Shown here: piece by piece, positions 36,146 through 45,420 of the stretch
Position numbering within the stretch: the first letter of the stretch is position 1
How the letters are laid out: the number at the start of each line of letters is the position of its first letter
Source of the DNA: Thalassospira marina
GTDB taxonomy: Bacteria; Pseudomonadota; Alphaproteobacteria; Rhodospirillales; Thalassospiraceae
Direction: 5' to 3'
Length of the DNA: 64,000 nt
NCBI RefSeq assembly: GCF_002844375.1
Contig: NZ_CP024199.1
Span: 124,001-188,000, forward strand
The notes under the pieces: model-generated
What the model saw: only the letters and a program-made list of their open reading frames with translations
Told to the model about the DNA's origin: nothing
Databases searched by the model: none
Position numbers and translations under genes: made by a program

Positions 36146-36601
36146 ATGAAAAATACTGTTTTTGGACGTGGGCCAGTCAGGATAACAGGGCGTTTTCATA
36201 TGCTGCTTGGGGCCGCATTGATTTTCGCCGTCGCGGTTATTTGGCATGCTGGCACGCCAGCCTATGCTGCGGGAAGCGTGCGTTCCGCAGTCGAAGTCCA
36301 GTTACCTATGCTAGATGTGGATCTTTATGATGCGCCTGGGCGTGATCGTAAAATGATCAAATCCATTCCTGGTGCCGAATTTCCTGCTGAAGTCGAATAT
36401 ATCGGCACGGAAATTACGGCCGGGCGGATGCATCATATTCGCCTGGAAAGCCAGCCTGGTGATTACTGGGTAGACGGAAATGAAGTCTGGATTTCTGCCT
36501 ATGATGGCGAAATCGAGGTCTTTTGCGACGCTGATCAAAGTCGGGCGCTTGGCAATACAGGCCGTGGTGCTGGTGGTCGTTCGACCTGTCGCGCGAAATA
36601 A
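36146..36601 (+). CDS. Secreted small protein with probable SH3-like domain
   Basis: 151 residues from the ATG at 36146, five bases after GGGGG. An N-terminal hydrophobic segment (MLLGAALIFAVAVIWHAGTP) ending in AYAA is a likely cleavable signal peptide. The mature part is about 105 residues; DVDLYDAPGRDRKMIKSIPG and RMHHIRLESQPGDYWVDGNE followed by VWIS resemble a bacterial SH3-like fold used in cell-envelope proteins. Two cysteines near the C terminus (FCDADQ, STCRAK) could form a disulfide. It is the first gene of a three-gene operon with an M48 protease and a CHASE2 protein, 14 bases before the protease gene. SH3 assignment is tentative. Confidence 0.65.
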   Translation: MKNTVFGRGPVRITGRFHMLLGAALIFAVAVIWHAGTPAYAAGSVRSAVEVQLPMLDVDLYDAPGRDRKMIKSIPGAEFPAEVEYIGTEITAGRMHHIRLESQPGDYWVDGNEVWISAYDGEIEVFCDADQSRALGNTGRGAGGRSTCRAK

Positions 36602-36615
36602 AGGCAGGGAAAACC

Positions 36616-38088
36616 ATGTTTACATTTAAAGGATTGCTGGCTGGATCAGCGATGATGTTTCTGGCTGGCTGCGTATCAAACCCGACAGGTATTAATCTGC
36701 CTTTGTGGTCAACGATTCCCGATGATGCCAAATATATCGACACGGTGAAATTACCCGATGCCAAGCCTGAAACGGAAGAAGGCCTGAAAAACGCGCGTAT
36801 CAAAGTAATGGCATCATCAACGGGTATTGCCGATTTTCCGGAATTGCAGGCCTACGCCCAGACCATTCTTGATCGAATTGTCGCCGGGGCGCCAAGTGGG
36901 GCGCCAAAGGCAAAAGTCTATCTTCTGGCCAATGCCAGCCCGGGTGCGATGGCAGTACCCGAAGGTGCCATTTATATTCATTTTTCGGCCTTCCAGTATT
37001 TGCAATCCGAAGACCAGTTGGCATTTCTGCTGGCGCATGAATATAGCCACGTCGCCTTGCAGCATTCGCCAGATAATCTGTTGCGCAGTTTAAGGCCCTA
37101 TCTGGTAACGGCAATGGATTTTGCCGTTTCACAGGCTGGCGGGGATGATCAGCTGCGCAAATCATTTCAGCTTTACGGAAGTGATATCATTTCGCGCGAC
37201 GTCCTGTTGCCTGTTTGGGATCGTGCAGCTGAAAAAGAGGCCGATTTCCTCGGTCTGGATCTGATGACGAAGGCCGGTTACAACCCCTCGGAATCTTTGC
37301 GGTTTCTGGCAATTGTTGGCAAATACGACGACAGCTTTGAACGTTTGCATCTCTCGACGCGCAATCAGTTGGAAAAGCAGCTTGCCATCCAGTTCCAACC
37401 AACAGGTGACAGTCCTCTATGGGACAAGTTCACCAGTGAGTTTGGAACTGCGGTTTCTAAAATTCAGGAACAGATTTCCAGTCGTCACGAGGATTCCAAA
37501 GATCGGATGGTGGCACTGGTCGGATATATGAAACGTGAATATCCGATGGAACGGCGCCGACCGATTAATAATGCGCTATATGCCCGTACGGTTGACCGAA
37601 ATGCGGACATGCTGGACCATTATATAGATGCTCATCGCGTCGTTTCAGAATTGCAACAGGCTGAATTCGAGCCTGATTACAAGGTGAATTTTCGCAAACT
37701 CGAAGCATTGGCCCGATCTGCTGTTAGCGGTAAAACTTCGGACCATGCCTATACCCGCTATGCCTTTTCCAAGTTACGCGCCTATCAGGGCCAATATAGG
37801 CTGGCTTTAAAAAATCTTGATCTGGTTTCCAGTGACGCGGACGGGGATGTACTGCCCTTTCAGTTGGCTTTGCAGCGTGGCGAACTGCAAACCAGTATCG
37901 GGCAGAAAAAGCAGGCGATCGATCAGATGGAAGTGGCCGCTGCCTATTATGACTGGCCGGTAGAAGCCTATCATTTTTTGATCCCGTTACTTGAAAATGC
38001 GGGCGAAAAAGGACGGGTGAGTGAGCTCAAAATTGGCTGTGTCGCGCGTTACCCGCAACAGCGCGAATTATGTGCCACCCCCAAATAG
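36616..38088 (+). CDS. M48-family metalloprotease lipoprotein
   Basis: A 490-residue lipoprotein: lipobox FLAGC near residue 20. The zinc-protease domain spans about residues 60-250: VPEGAIYIHFSAFQYLQSED, the HExxH site LLAHEYSHVALQHS, and the third ligand in AAEKEADFLGLDLMTKAGYN. The C-terminal 200 residues look like helical TPR-type repeats (TRYAFSKLRAYQGQYRLALK, QRGELQTSIGQKKQAIDQME). The arrangement is like BepA/YfgC and LoiP, periplasmic proteases of outer-membrane quality control, but the neighbours are different. It is expected to face the periplasm on the outer membrane. Codon choice and base composition are slightly more AT-rich than neighbouring core genes. Confidence 0.88.
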   Translation: MFTFKGLLAGSAMMFLAGCVSNPTGINLPLWSTIPDDAKYIDTVKLPDAKPETEEGLKNARIKVMASSTGIADFPELQAYAQTILDRIVAGAPSGAPKAKVYLLANASPGAMAVPEGAIYIHFSAFQYLQSEDQLAFLLAHEYSHVALQHSPDNLLRSLRPYLVTAMDFAVSQAGGDDQLRKSFQLYGSDIISRDVLLPVWDRAAEKEADFLGLDLMTKAGYNPSESLRFLAIVGKYDDSFERLHLSTRNQLEKQLAIQFQPTGDSPLWDKFTSEFGTAVSKIQEQISSRHEDSKDRMVALVGYMKREYPMERRRPINNALYARTVDRNADMLDHYIDAHRVVSELQQAEFEPDYKVNFRKLEALARSAVSGKTSDHAYTRYAFSKLRAYQGQYRLALKNLDLVSSDADGDVLPFQLALQRGELQTSIGQKKQAIDQMEVAAAYYDWPVEAYHFLIPLLENAGEKGRVSELKIGCVARYPQQRELCATPK

Positions 38089-38167
38089 GTTTGCCTGAAA
38101 AACAGGGAAAAGCATCTGCCGGTGGTGGATGCTTTTTTCGTTTCAATGGACGTTACAGGTCAAATTG

Positions 38168-40150
38168 ATGCCCGAAAATCATCAGCCTGGCACAGAAACC
38201 CCCATGCCAGAGGAAAACAAAAAACCGGCCGGGCGACGTATGAGGGGGCGTGCGGGGCCAGGGCTGGCTTATCTGAACTGGGCGGCGATTACGTTTTTGC
38301 TGGCCTGTTTTATTGTTCTTTTTCAACCCGATGAATTTACCCAGCCCGTTGATGAATACAGCTATCAGCTGTTTAACCGGCTTTTTGGCTCGGTTGTTTA
38401 TGACGCGCCAAACAAAGACGATATCGGCATCGTCCTTTTGGATCAGAAATCACTTTATGACCTTGATACCAGTTGGCCGCCGCTTTTCATGACCCATGCA
38501 ATGGTTCTGAAGTCATTTTTACGCAGGAATGCACCACTTCCGCTTGCTGTTTTTATCGACTTTACCCTACAGGATTCACGAAATTCGCAAGCCTCTATAT
38601 CGCCGGAAGGTGTGAAGGCACCTCAATTTTCCCTGCAGGACCCTACCTTGGACGAGCTGGTGCGGGTCGTGGATGCATATAACAAGCTTGGGATTCCCAT
38701 TTATGTATCGGCTGGACGTTACGACGATATCAGGTTCCCCGAAATCCTTTCCGACTTGAAGGGCAAGGTTAAATTGGTCGCAGGCTGGGGCGATGCTCGC
38801 TCCAGCGCTGATGTCCGGGCTTTGAATTATGCATTGTTTCCCAACCGTCCGGGAAGTGAAGGTCAAAATGAAGGTGCAGATAAAGGCAGTGATGACCAGA
38901 TAAAAGCCCCGGATTTTTATCCTGCAGCGGCATTGCAAATCTATCTTGATCTATGCGCCCGGCAAGCGGATGCGAAGGCGCAAGGGCGTTTGAAATCTTC
39001 GTCTTTTGCCAATCGCAACTGGAATTGTGATGGTGCCCTGATGGGCGATATTCCGGCGGTCGAGGATCAAAAGCGCTGGCAACAGCGCAATCTTGATTTG
39101 TGGCGCGGTTATGCTGCCAATCGATCGATGAATCTTGTCTGGCCAGACAGCCAGTCAGATTATGCGGGCTGGCCCGTGATGGAGACCGTGACCACTGATC
39201 AGGACGGCAAGAAGGTTAATCAGAAACGCTTTCCCGCAAATTGCCCCTCCGGCAGGGCAAAGGATTTGTCGTATTTTGTGGGGGTAATTCACGATTTTGT
39301 TGTCAAAACTGGCTTAGGCCGTAGTGGGGATGCCAATTTTTGCAGTCCCTTTGATGTGGTTACAGCAGGACAGGCACAAAAGGGAACACCAACGGCCGAA
39401 GATAGCTGGATTGGTCAATTGGGTGGTCGTGTGATCTTTTATAGCTTTAACCTGCAGGGGCTGCAGGATGTTGTGCATCCTCCCACGCTTGAAAATGACA
39501 TTTCAGGTGTGAATGTGCATGCGATGGCGCTTGAAAATCTTTTGCATTTTGGTCCCGCCTATTTGTCCAATACAGCACGGACCGACAAATCCCTGGGGGC
39601 ACTCAATTCTAACAATCTTGAATTGCTGTCGATGCTTGGGCTGTTTTTGATTCGTCTGCTGATTTTGATCGTTGTCCGGCGGTTTGGTGGGCCGGGTTCC
39701 GGGGTTGATCAGGGGGATCGAACGGTAGAAGCAACCGGGGCCACGGATCAGGCAGAGGAACGGGTTTGTACTCTCCTCGATGGGGCATTACTTTATTATC
39801 GGACAGTGTTCTTTGATTTTGCAGGTTGGCTGAAAAGGCTGCCAGAGCGAGTTGTCTGGTTTTTGAAGGATACATGTTGCACCTTTAGGCAATGGAGGTT
39901 GCCGGTATTTCTAATTTTGTTAATCGAGGCGATTGTTATTGTTGCATTTGTTCTTGGAATTGCCTTTTGGCTTGAATTTAGCGTGCTGCGTATTGCACCG
40001 TCCAATTGGCTGTCGATTTTGGGACTCGCCGGTTTGACATACCCGGTTTATATCCGCGCCCTGTTTTCACAATCGCCTAGCGAACGCCCAACTGCAAAAA
40101 TTGCAGACACACCGCTTGCTGAAATTCAATCTGGTGATGCGCAAAAGTAG
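38168..40150 (+). CDS. CHASE2-domain membrane protein without output domain
   Basis: About 660 residues; the ATG at 38168 has AGG eight bases upstream, with 38204 as an alternative. An N-terminal helix (YLNWAAITFLLACFIVLFQP) leads into a periplasmic CHASE2 sensor: IGIVLLDQKSLYDLDTSWPP, then AVFIDFTLQDS. The sensor continues to about residue 470 with VHAMALENLLHFGPAYLSNT, the usual CHASE2 end. Three hydrophobic helices follow (MLGLFLIRLLILIVV, FLILLIEAIVIVAFVLGIAF, WLSILGLAGLTYPVYIRALF). No kinase, cyclase, GGDEF or phosphatase domain is present, which is unusual for CHASE2. A long insert (about residues 225-330) is rich in Asp, Lys and Gln. It forms an operon with the M48 lipoprotein, 79 bases away. 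Confidence 0.85.
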   Translation: MPENHQPGTETPMPEENKKPAGRRMRGRAGPGLAYLNWAAITFLLACFIVLFQPDEFTQPVDEYSYQLFNRLFGSVVYDAPNKDDIGIVLLDQKSLYDLDTSWPPLFMTHAMVLKSFLRRNAPLPLAVFIDFTLQDSRNSQASISPEGVKAPQFSLQDPTLDELVRVVDAYNKLGIPIYVSAGRYDDIRFPEILSDLKGKVKLVAGWGDARSSADVRALNYALFPNRPGSEGQNEGADKGSDDQIKAPDFYPAAALQIYLDLCARQADAKAQGRLKSSSFANRNWNCDGALMGDIPAVEDQKRWQQRNLDLWRGYAANRSMNLVWPDSQSDYAGWPVMETVTTDQDGKKVNQKRFPANCPSGRAKDLSYFVGVIHDFVVKTGLGRSGDANFCSPFDVVTAGQAQKGTPTAEDSWIGQLGGRVIFYSFNLQGLQDVVHPPTLENDISGVNVHAMALENLLHFGPAYLSNTARTDKSLGALNSNNLELLSMLGLFLIRLLILIVVRRFGGPGSGVDQGDRTVEATGATDQAEERVCTLLDGALLYYRTVFFDFAGWLKRLPERVVWFLKDTCCTFRQWRLPVFLILLIEAIVIVAFVLGIAFWLEFSVLRIAPSNWLSILGLAGLTYPVYIRALFSQSPSERPTAKIADTPLAEIQSGDAQK

Positions 40151-40408
40151 CGGTGATGAATACAGCCTCCAGGGCGGGTTTTGTTATCGGTTCTGACTTC
40201 AGGATGTGCCGGTGACATACTGCAAATTGGCATGATGAAGAATGCGGACCTGCCAATTATGAAAATTCCTGGTGAAATGGGCTATCTACAAGTCCGAAGG
40301 CTTGTGTTTCAATCGGACAAGGCGTAGGAAAGCGCCTTGTCATTTTTGGGTGTTTGCCTGGCCATCTGTGCCCAGGGCCGACACAGTGGTTTTTGCAGGA
40401 GAAACGTT

Positions 40409-40888
40409 GTGAGCGAAGCCGCATACAACAAGGGATTCCCGGTTTCCTGGGAACAGATGCATCGCGATGCGCGCGCGCTGGCGTGGCGTTTGCTGGAAAA
40501 AGGCCCTTATAAGGGCATCGTCGCCATTACCCGTGGCGGACTTGTGCCTGCTGCGATCATTGCACGCGAACTTGATATCCGTTTGATTGATACCGTTTGC
40601 GTTCGCAGCTATTCTGACAAAAGCCGCGGCGATCTGGAATGGCTTAAAGACGTTGAAGGCGACGGCGAGGGTATGCTGATCATCGACGATCTGGTCGATA
40701 CCGGCAAAACCGCCAAAGCCGTCCGCGAAAAGCTGCCCAAGGCGCATTTCGCCACCGTTTATGCCAAACCGCAGGGCCGCGAAGTTGTCGACAGCTTTGT
40801 GACCGAAGTTTCCCAGGACACCTGGATCTATTTCCCCTGGGATATGGAACTTTCGGTTAACGCACCGATTTCCGAACGCGCCCGCTAA
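40409..40888 (+). CDS. gpt: Xanthine-guanine phosphoribosyltransferase
   Basis: Purine salvage: transfers phosphoribosyl from PRPP to xanthine or guanine. 159 residues from a GTG at 40409 behind AGGAG (E. coli Gpt has 152). Features: PVSWEQMHRDARALAWRL, the IVAITRGGLVPAAIIARELD loop, VRSYSDKS and the PRPP-binding motif MLIIDDLVDTGKTAKAVREK; the C-terminal DTWIYFPWD matches the guanine-binding hood. Acts in the cytoplasm at the membrane face. It lies 47 bases before the next gene, possibly cotranscribed with it. Confidence 0.93.
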   Translation: MSEAAYNKGFPVSWEQMHRDARALAWRLLEKGPYKGIVAITRGGLVPAAIIARELDIRLIDTVCVRSYSDKSRGDLEWLKDVEGDGEGMLIIDDLVDTGKTAKAVREKLPKAHFATVYAKPQGREVVDSFVTEVSQDTWIYFPWDMELSVNAPISERAR

Positions 40889-40935
40889 TCGGCCCGGCAG
40901 GTTTTCTTCCGGGTTTGCGCCCAAAGGAGAAAGCC

Positions 40936-42168
40936 ATGTCTAGCGTCTTTAAAATACGCCCGCTTTCATCAACCTTTTTCCGGCATTTTGTCCGGCGGGT
41001 TCATGCAGGCAGGCGTTTTTTATGCCTGCCTGTGTCAGGGCAATTCCGCTTTGGCAAAGTTACCTGCGCAGTTGTGTTGCTGCCGGTGATGGTGCTTTTT
41101 CTGGCAATACCGCTTTCGGCGCGTTCATTTGCCGATGAAAAGCTCGATGCACTGGAAAAAATCCGATCCCGGCTTTCTGTTGCCGATGGTTATGATCTGT
41201 CAGTTTTTGCCGCTATTCCCAACGCCCGCTCCATGGCCCTCGCACCCGATCTGGGCGGTATCTTTGTCGGGACGCGCGGGCGGAACCTTTATTTCCTGCC
41301 GGTTGATCAAAATGGCCAGGCAGGCAAGGTGCAAAATATCTCCTCGGCGTTTACGTCGGCCAATGGTGTTGCCTATCAAAAAGGCACACTTTTTGTCGCC
41401 GATCAGGGCCGGGTTGTTGCGTTTGATGTCAGCAATTTCAATGGAACCGCGCTGGGCGAACCTGATCGGGTTCTGTTTGATGCCCTGCCTGATAAAAGCC
41501 ACCATGGCTGGCGCTATGCCACCCTGTCGCCCGATGGCAAAAAGCTGTTTGTGGCCGTGGGGGCGCCTTGCAATATCTGCAAAACATCCGGGCTGGAAGG
41601 CACAATCATTACCCTGCCGGTTTCGGGCGGAAAACCTGAAATATATGCGTCAGGCCTGCGCAATTCCGTCGGGCTGACCTTTGCCCCCGATAGCGGTGAT
41701 TTATGGTTTACCGATAATGGCGGTGATGGCCTGGGCGATGATATCCCGCGCGAGGAACTCAACAAAGCCAGCGCGCCCGGTGGTTTTTATGGCTATCCGT
41801 GGTTTGCAGGCAACGATACCCGCGCGCCCGATTTCAAAAATGAAAAGGTCCCGCATAAGGTGACCTTCCCGGCCTTTACCTTTAATGCCCATAATGCGCC
41901 GCTGGGCCTGCATTTTTATGAAGGCGATATGCTGGTCGCCCTGCACGGTTCCTGGAACCGGACAGAGCCGGATGGCTATAAAGTGGTGCGGGTCAAATTC
42001 ACCGCGGGCAAGCCGCAAACTGTCAGCCCGTTTTTGTCAGGTTTCCTGCGCGATAATGGTGCGGTTCTGGGCCGCCCGGTTGATATCAAACCCTTTGGCG
42101 AGGATGGTTCGGTGCTGATATCGGATGATCATGCCGGGGCGATCTGGAAGATCACGCCAAAGCAGTAA
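40936..42168 (+). CDS. Sorbosone/glucose dehydrogenase-like beta-propeller protein
   Basis: 410 residues from the ATG at 40936 behind AAGGAGA. A long basic N-terminal region is followed by a signal-anchor (VVLLPVMVLFLAIPLSARSF), so the catalytic part is expected in the periplasm. The six-bladed propeller of the PQQ-dependent GSDH/sorbosone dehydrogenase family shows MALAPDLGGIFVGTRGRNLY, KSHHGWRYATLSPDGKKLFV, GLRNSVGLTFAPDSGDLWFT and the Ca/PQQ-side DNGGDGLGDDIPREELN, then GGFYGYPWF. HGSWNRTEPDGYKVV is also characteristic. It may oxidise an aldose or sorbosone with PQQ; no PQQ synthesis genes are here. The substrate is not known. Confidence 0.85.
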   Translation: MSSVFKIRPLSSTFFRHFVRRVHAGRRFLCLPVSGQFRFGKVTCAVVLLPVMVLFLAIPLSARSFADEKLDALEKIRSRLSVADGYDLSVFAAIPNARSMALAPDLGGIFVGTRGRNLYFLPVDQNGQAGKVQNISSAFTSANGVAYQKGTLFVADQGRVVAFDVSNFNGTALGEPDRVLFDALPDKSHHGWRYATLSPDGKKLFVAVGAPCNICKTSGLEGTIITLPVSGGKPEIYASGLRNSVGLTFAPDSGDLWFTDNGGDGLGDDIPREELNKASAPGGFYGYPWFAGNDTRAPDFKNEKVPHKVTFPAFTFNAHNAPLGLHFYEGDMLVALHGSWNRTEPDGYKVVRVKFTAGKPQTVSPFLSGFLRDNGAVLGRPVDIKPFGEDGSVLISDDHAGAIWKITPKQ

Positions 42169-42248
42169 GGCTGGTGAAATATTTGCAGTCCGGCATGCGT
42201 GATTATCTTGCGCCGCTCCGTCAGCCGGGCTATAAAGCGTGCCGCAAA

Positions 42249-42322
42249 GCGGGTGTAGCTCAATGGTAGAGCAGAAGCTTCCCAAGCTTACGACGAGGGT
42301 TCGATTCCCTTCACCCGCTCCA
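42249..42322 (+). tRNA. tRNA-Gly (anticodon CCC), CCA encoded
   Basis: Acceptor GCGGGTG/CACCCGC (perfect), D-stem GCTC/GAGC, anticodon loop TTCCCAA giving CCC, T-stem with TTCGATT loop, discriminator T and encoded CCA. No integrase or repeated tRNA end is present nearby. Confidence 0.96.
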
Positions 42323-42469
42323 ATCTTCCAAACATTTCAGATCAATCATCGTTCCGCTTTCTGCGGGTGCTTTTGCGCGTCCGAAAACAAGGGCTGGCAA
42401 TGTGGGCACGGGACAAGGCTGCGTGCCGTTTACGGTTAAACGGCAGCAACAGCCCGTGTTCTGCCCGGC

Positions 42470-43276
42470 TTATTCCTTCGGTAAATATTCCAGTCCGGAC
42501 TGACGGGCTTCTTCGTCGCTGCACGGGGTGGCGGGAGCGTCTTTGCGTACAAAATTGACAAAGCGCGAATCAAGCGGGCTGACATAGTGGCCCATACCAT
42601 CGCCAACAAACAGGCAGCGCTGTTTTTCGCCTTTCAGGCGTTTGCCTTCGCGCCATTCGGCAGGTGGGACCATTTGGGTGCCAAACAGGCCAATGCCCGC
42701 ATTGGCCGCCTGTTTTGCCTGGTCATCGTAATCAAGCGAGAAACCGGGAATGGGCAGGGCTTCGCCATCTGCGATCATGGCTGACCCGATGTCGCGATCA
42801 CCAATCGAGCATTCCACCCGGGGCCAGTTTTTACCATCCTGGCCGCTATCCTTGCTGCCATCATTGCGCTGGTCATCGGCCAGCACGCATTCGGCGGGGA
42901 AGGGCGACATGATGAAATATTTCTGCAACTGCATCCCGGCAGACAGGCCACAATCCTGTAAATTATCGTCATGCAGGCATTGCTGGCCCAGTTCGGGTGC
43001 GTCAATCCCGGCAATGTCAAACACATGCCCGTCAATCAGGATGGTATCGCCATCAATGGCAAATACCTTGTGCCCGTCGGCCTCAAAGGCGGTCTGGTTG
43101 CTGACATCGGGCGGGGTTGCCGGTTTGGTGGTTTGTGCGGTTTGCGCAGTCTGCGTGCTTTGGGCATTGGCAGGCAAGCCCGCGGCAAACGGGGCGGCCA
43201 GCAGGCCCAGCGCCAGAACCGGTACATAAACACGCGATTGCAGGAATCTTCGCCAGAAAGCAGCGGGCAGGATCAT
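42470..43276 (-). CDS. Secreted thermonuclease-like (SNase) family protein
   Basis: 268 residues with an N-terminal signal peptide (YVPVLALGLLAAPFAAGLPA, cleavage probably after ANA) and a Gln/Thr-rich linker (SOB of QTAQTAQTTK type). The OB-fold nuclease domain begins VFAIDGDTILIDGHVFDIAG, followed by IDAPELGQQC and MIADGEALPIPGFSLDYDDQ. The staphylococcal nuclease Arg-Glu-Arg catalytic set is not clearly complete: the usual LRGIDAPE is present as IAGIDAPE, with Ala for the first Arg. Activity is therefore uncertain. Several cysteines in the mature part suggest disulfides. Confidence 0.82.
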   Translation of the reverse strand: MILPAAFWRRFLQSRVYVPVLALGLLAAPFAAGLPANAQSTQTAQTAQTTKPATPPDVSNQTAFEADGHKVFAIDGDTILIDGHVFDIAGIDAPELGQQCLHDDNLQDCGLSAGMQLQKYFIMSPFPAECVLADDQRNDGSKDSGQDGKNWPRVECSIGDRDIGSAMIADGEALPIPGFSLDYDDQAKQAANAGIGLFGTQMVPPAEWREGKRLKGEKQRCLFVGDGMGHYVSPLDSRFVNFVRKDAPATPCSDEEARQSGLEYLPKE

Positions 43277-43631
43277 GGGTGTTCTCTTTGCTTTTATCTT
43301 TGCTTTGGCCGCATCTTTTCATCAGGCCCGAATGGCACCATGGGACGGCACCGGGAAAGGCATGATGTTCCGGGGTAACGGGCAGGGACAGGCCCGGGAA
43401 GGCCCCGAAAAGCAGACAATAGCACTGATGATTGGAAAACACGGCGAAAAGATGCCTGTTTGAGGCCAAGTTTGCGATAACGGGATGCACCCGAAGCAAT
43501 TTGCGGTTATAGAGCATAGGATAAAAGAAGGATCGGGGAAAAGTGCATGGCAAAAAATGGCCATGCAGGCGCTGCCCACGCGATAACGGGTACATCAGAT
43601 CGTCTCCCGGACCAAAGCCGCGGCACGGTAA
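43277..43631. other. Divergent intergenic region
   Basis: 355 bases between the SNase-like gene and trkH. Open frames on both strands are Cys/Pro/His-rich with no domain pattern. No RNA structure or promoter was assigned. Confidence 0.4.
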
Positions 43632-45122
43632 ATGCCGAATGTACGAACTTGCATGGATGCTGCCTTGTTACGACTGCAACCGATCCTTTTTGTTGTTGGC
43701 CTGATGGTGATCATCATCGGTGCGGCAATGCTGATTCCGGCAAGTGTTGATCTGTATTTTGGCAACCCGGACTGGCTGATTTTTACCCAGGCATCCTTTA
43801 CCAGCATTGGCATTGGCGGTATGACCTGCCTTGCCTGCCGGTCTGATATCGGCCCACGGGTAACCGCGCGTCAGGGCTATGTCCTGACCGGGTTTTCCTG
43901 GATCGCGGTCAGTGTTACCGGGGCGTTGCCGCTTTGGTTTTCATCGCTGGATATCAGCTTTTGCGATGCAGTTTTTGAAACCATTTCCGGGCTGACCACA
44001 ACGGGTTCCACCGTTCTTTCCGGGTTGGACCGTATGCCGCCGGGCCTGCTTTTGTGGCGTTCGATCATGCAATGGCTGGGCGGGATTGGCATTATCGTAA
44101 CTGCCCTTGCGCTGTTACCCATGATGCGCGTTGGCGGTATGCAGCTTTTCCAGATGGAAAGTTCGGACCGGTCGGAAAAGCTAAGCCCGCGTATGCGCGA
44201 CATGTGCCTGCAGATTGTGGTGATCTATGCCATGCTGTCGCTGACCTGCATGGTGCTGTATCGCATTTTTGGCATGACCTGGTTTGAAGCCATCAATCAC
44301 GCCATGACAACGCTTGCCACCGGCGGCTATTCCACCACTGATCAGTCCTTTGGCAAATTTGCCGGAAACTGGCCTTTGCACTGGGTGGGAACGGTTTTCA
44401 TGTTTGCAGGTGGTCTTCCCTTTACCGCCTATGCCGTCATGGTGCGCAAACGCAGCATCCGCGCCCTGTTTGATAATCAGCAGATCCGGCTGTTTTTGCT
44501 GGTTTCGGCCTTTTTTACCGTGCTTCTGACCATCCGCCTGATGCAGATTTCCGATGATGGCCTGTGGGCCAGCTTTACCCTGGCGGCGTTTAATCTGGTG
44601 TCGGTCATTACCACTACCGGCTTTGCCTCGGGGGATTATCTGCAATGGGGGCCGGTGGCCGTCATGCTGTTTTTCTTTGCCACCTTTATTGGCGGCTGTT
44701 CGGGGTCAACGGCGGGCGGGTTTAAAATGTTCCGCCTTTATGTGGTGTTCAGTGGCCTGCGTGCCCATTTCCTGCGTCTGCGCAGCCCCAGCGCTGTCAC
44801 CGTCAGCTATATTGACCGCAACGAAATCACCAGCGACATTTATAGTGCGGTTACCGTTTTCGTGTTCCTGCTTTCCATCAGCTATATTGGCGTTACGGTG
44901 GCGCTGGGCTTTACCGGGCTTGATCTGATTACCGCCATGAGCGCCTCTGCCACTGCACTGGCCAATGTGGGCCCAGGTATGGGGCCGATCATTGGTCCGG
45001 CAGGCAATTTCCAAAGCCTGCCCGATGCCGCGAAATGGGTGCTTGATATCGCCATGGTCCTGGGTCGGCTGGAATTTGAAACGCTGCTGGTGCTGCTGTT
45101 ACCGGCGTTCTGGCGGGACTGA
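43632..45122 (+). CDS. trkH: Trk-type potassium uptake permease (first copy)
   Basis: A 496-residue inner-membrane K+ transporter of the TrkH/KtrB superfamily, four M1-P-M2 repeats. Filter regions: ETISGLTTTGSTVLSGLDRM, AMTTLATGGYSTTD, VSVITTTGFASGDY, and SATALANVGPGMGPIIGP. The cytoplasmic and M2 loop of repeat 3 includes FATFIGGCSGSTAGGFKMFR. It works with the NAD-binding TrkA, which is not in this window. The ATG at 43632 was kept; an ATG 21 bases on is an alternative. A second copy lies 4.6 kb downstream. A strong hairpin follows the gene. Confidence 0.94.
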   Translation: MPNVRTCMDAALLRLQPILFVVGLMVIIIGAAMLIPASVDLYFGNPDWLIFTQASFTSIGIGGMTCLACRSDIGPRVTARQGYVLTGFSWIAVSVTGALPLWFSSLDISFCDAVFETISGLTTTGSTVLSGLDRMPPGLLLWRSIMQWLGGIGIIVTALALLPMMRVGGMQLFQMESSDRSEKLSPRMRDMCLQIVVIYAMLSLTCMVLYRIFGMTWFEAINHAMTTLATGGYSTTDQSFGKFAGNWPLHWVGTVFMFAGGLPFTAYAVMVRKRSIRALFDNQQIRLFLLVSAFFTVLLTIRLMQISDDGLWASFTLAAFNLVSVITTTGFASGDYLQWGPVAVMLFFFATFIGGCSGSTAGGFKMFRLYVVFSGLRAHFLRLRSPSAVTVSYIDRNEITSDIYSAVTVFVFLLSISYIGVTVALGFTGLDLITAMSASATALANVGPGMGPIIGPAGNFQSLPDAAKWVLDIAMVLGRLEFETLLVLLLPAFWRD

Positions 45123-45161
45123 ATTTCAATATCCCGTTTTGCGCTGCTTTCGGTTCGCCGC

Positions 45162-45192
45162 GGCAAAAACAGGTCTTTGCCCTGTTTTTGCC
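45162..45192 (+). terminator. Hairpin terminator after the first trkH
   Basis: GGCAAAAACAGG and CCTGTTTTTGCC form a perfect 12-base stem with a seven-base loop. T residues lie in the 3' arm rather than after it. Confidence 0.6.
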
Positions 45193-45243
45193 CCATCTGC
45201 TGCTTAGCGTTAAGGTTGAAGATAACCAGAACGGAGGAGCACG

Positions 45244-45420
45244 ATGGGATGGACGCAGAAAATGCTCATCGCCCTTGCCGCCATGATGGTGACATTGACA
45301 CTGGTTGCCTGCGCCCCCGAGGTCGGCAGTCGGGACTGGTGCAGCAACATGCAGCACACGCCTAAAACCGACTGGACAGCCAACCAGACCAGCGATTTTG
45401 CCAAACATTGCATGCCGTGA
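45244..45420 (+). CDS. DUF3012 small lipoprotein
   Basis: 58 residues, ATG at 45244 behind GGAGG. The signal ends in the lipobox LVACAPEVGS. The mature part matches DUF3012: APEVGSRDWCSNMQHTPKTD followed by WTANQTSDFAKHC. Three mature-side cysteines are present including the lipidated one. Function is unknown; found in many marine proteobacteria. Confidence 0.88.
   Translation: MGWTQKMLIALAAMMVTLTLVACAPEVGSRDWCSNMQHTPKTDWTANQTSDFAKHCMP

Noticed and set aside
42249..42322. tRNA-Gly as a mobile-element attachment site
   Set aside because: No integrase, no direct repeat of the tRNA 3' end and no composition change on either side.
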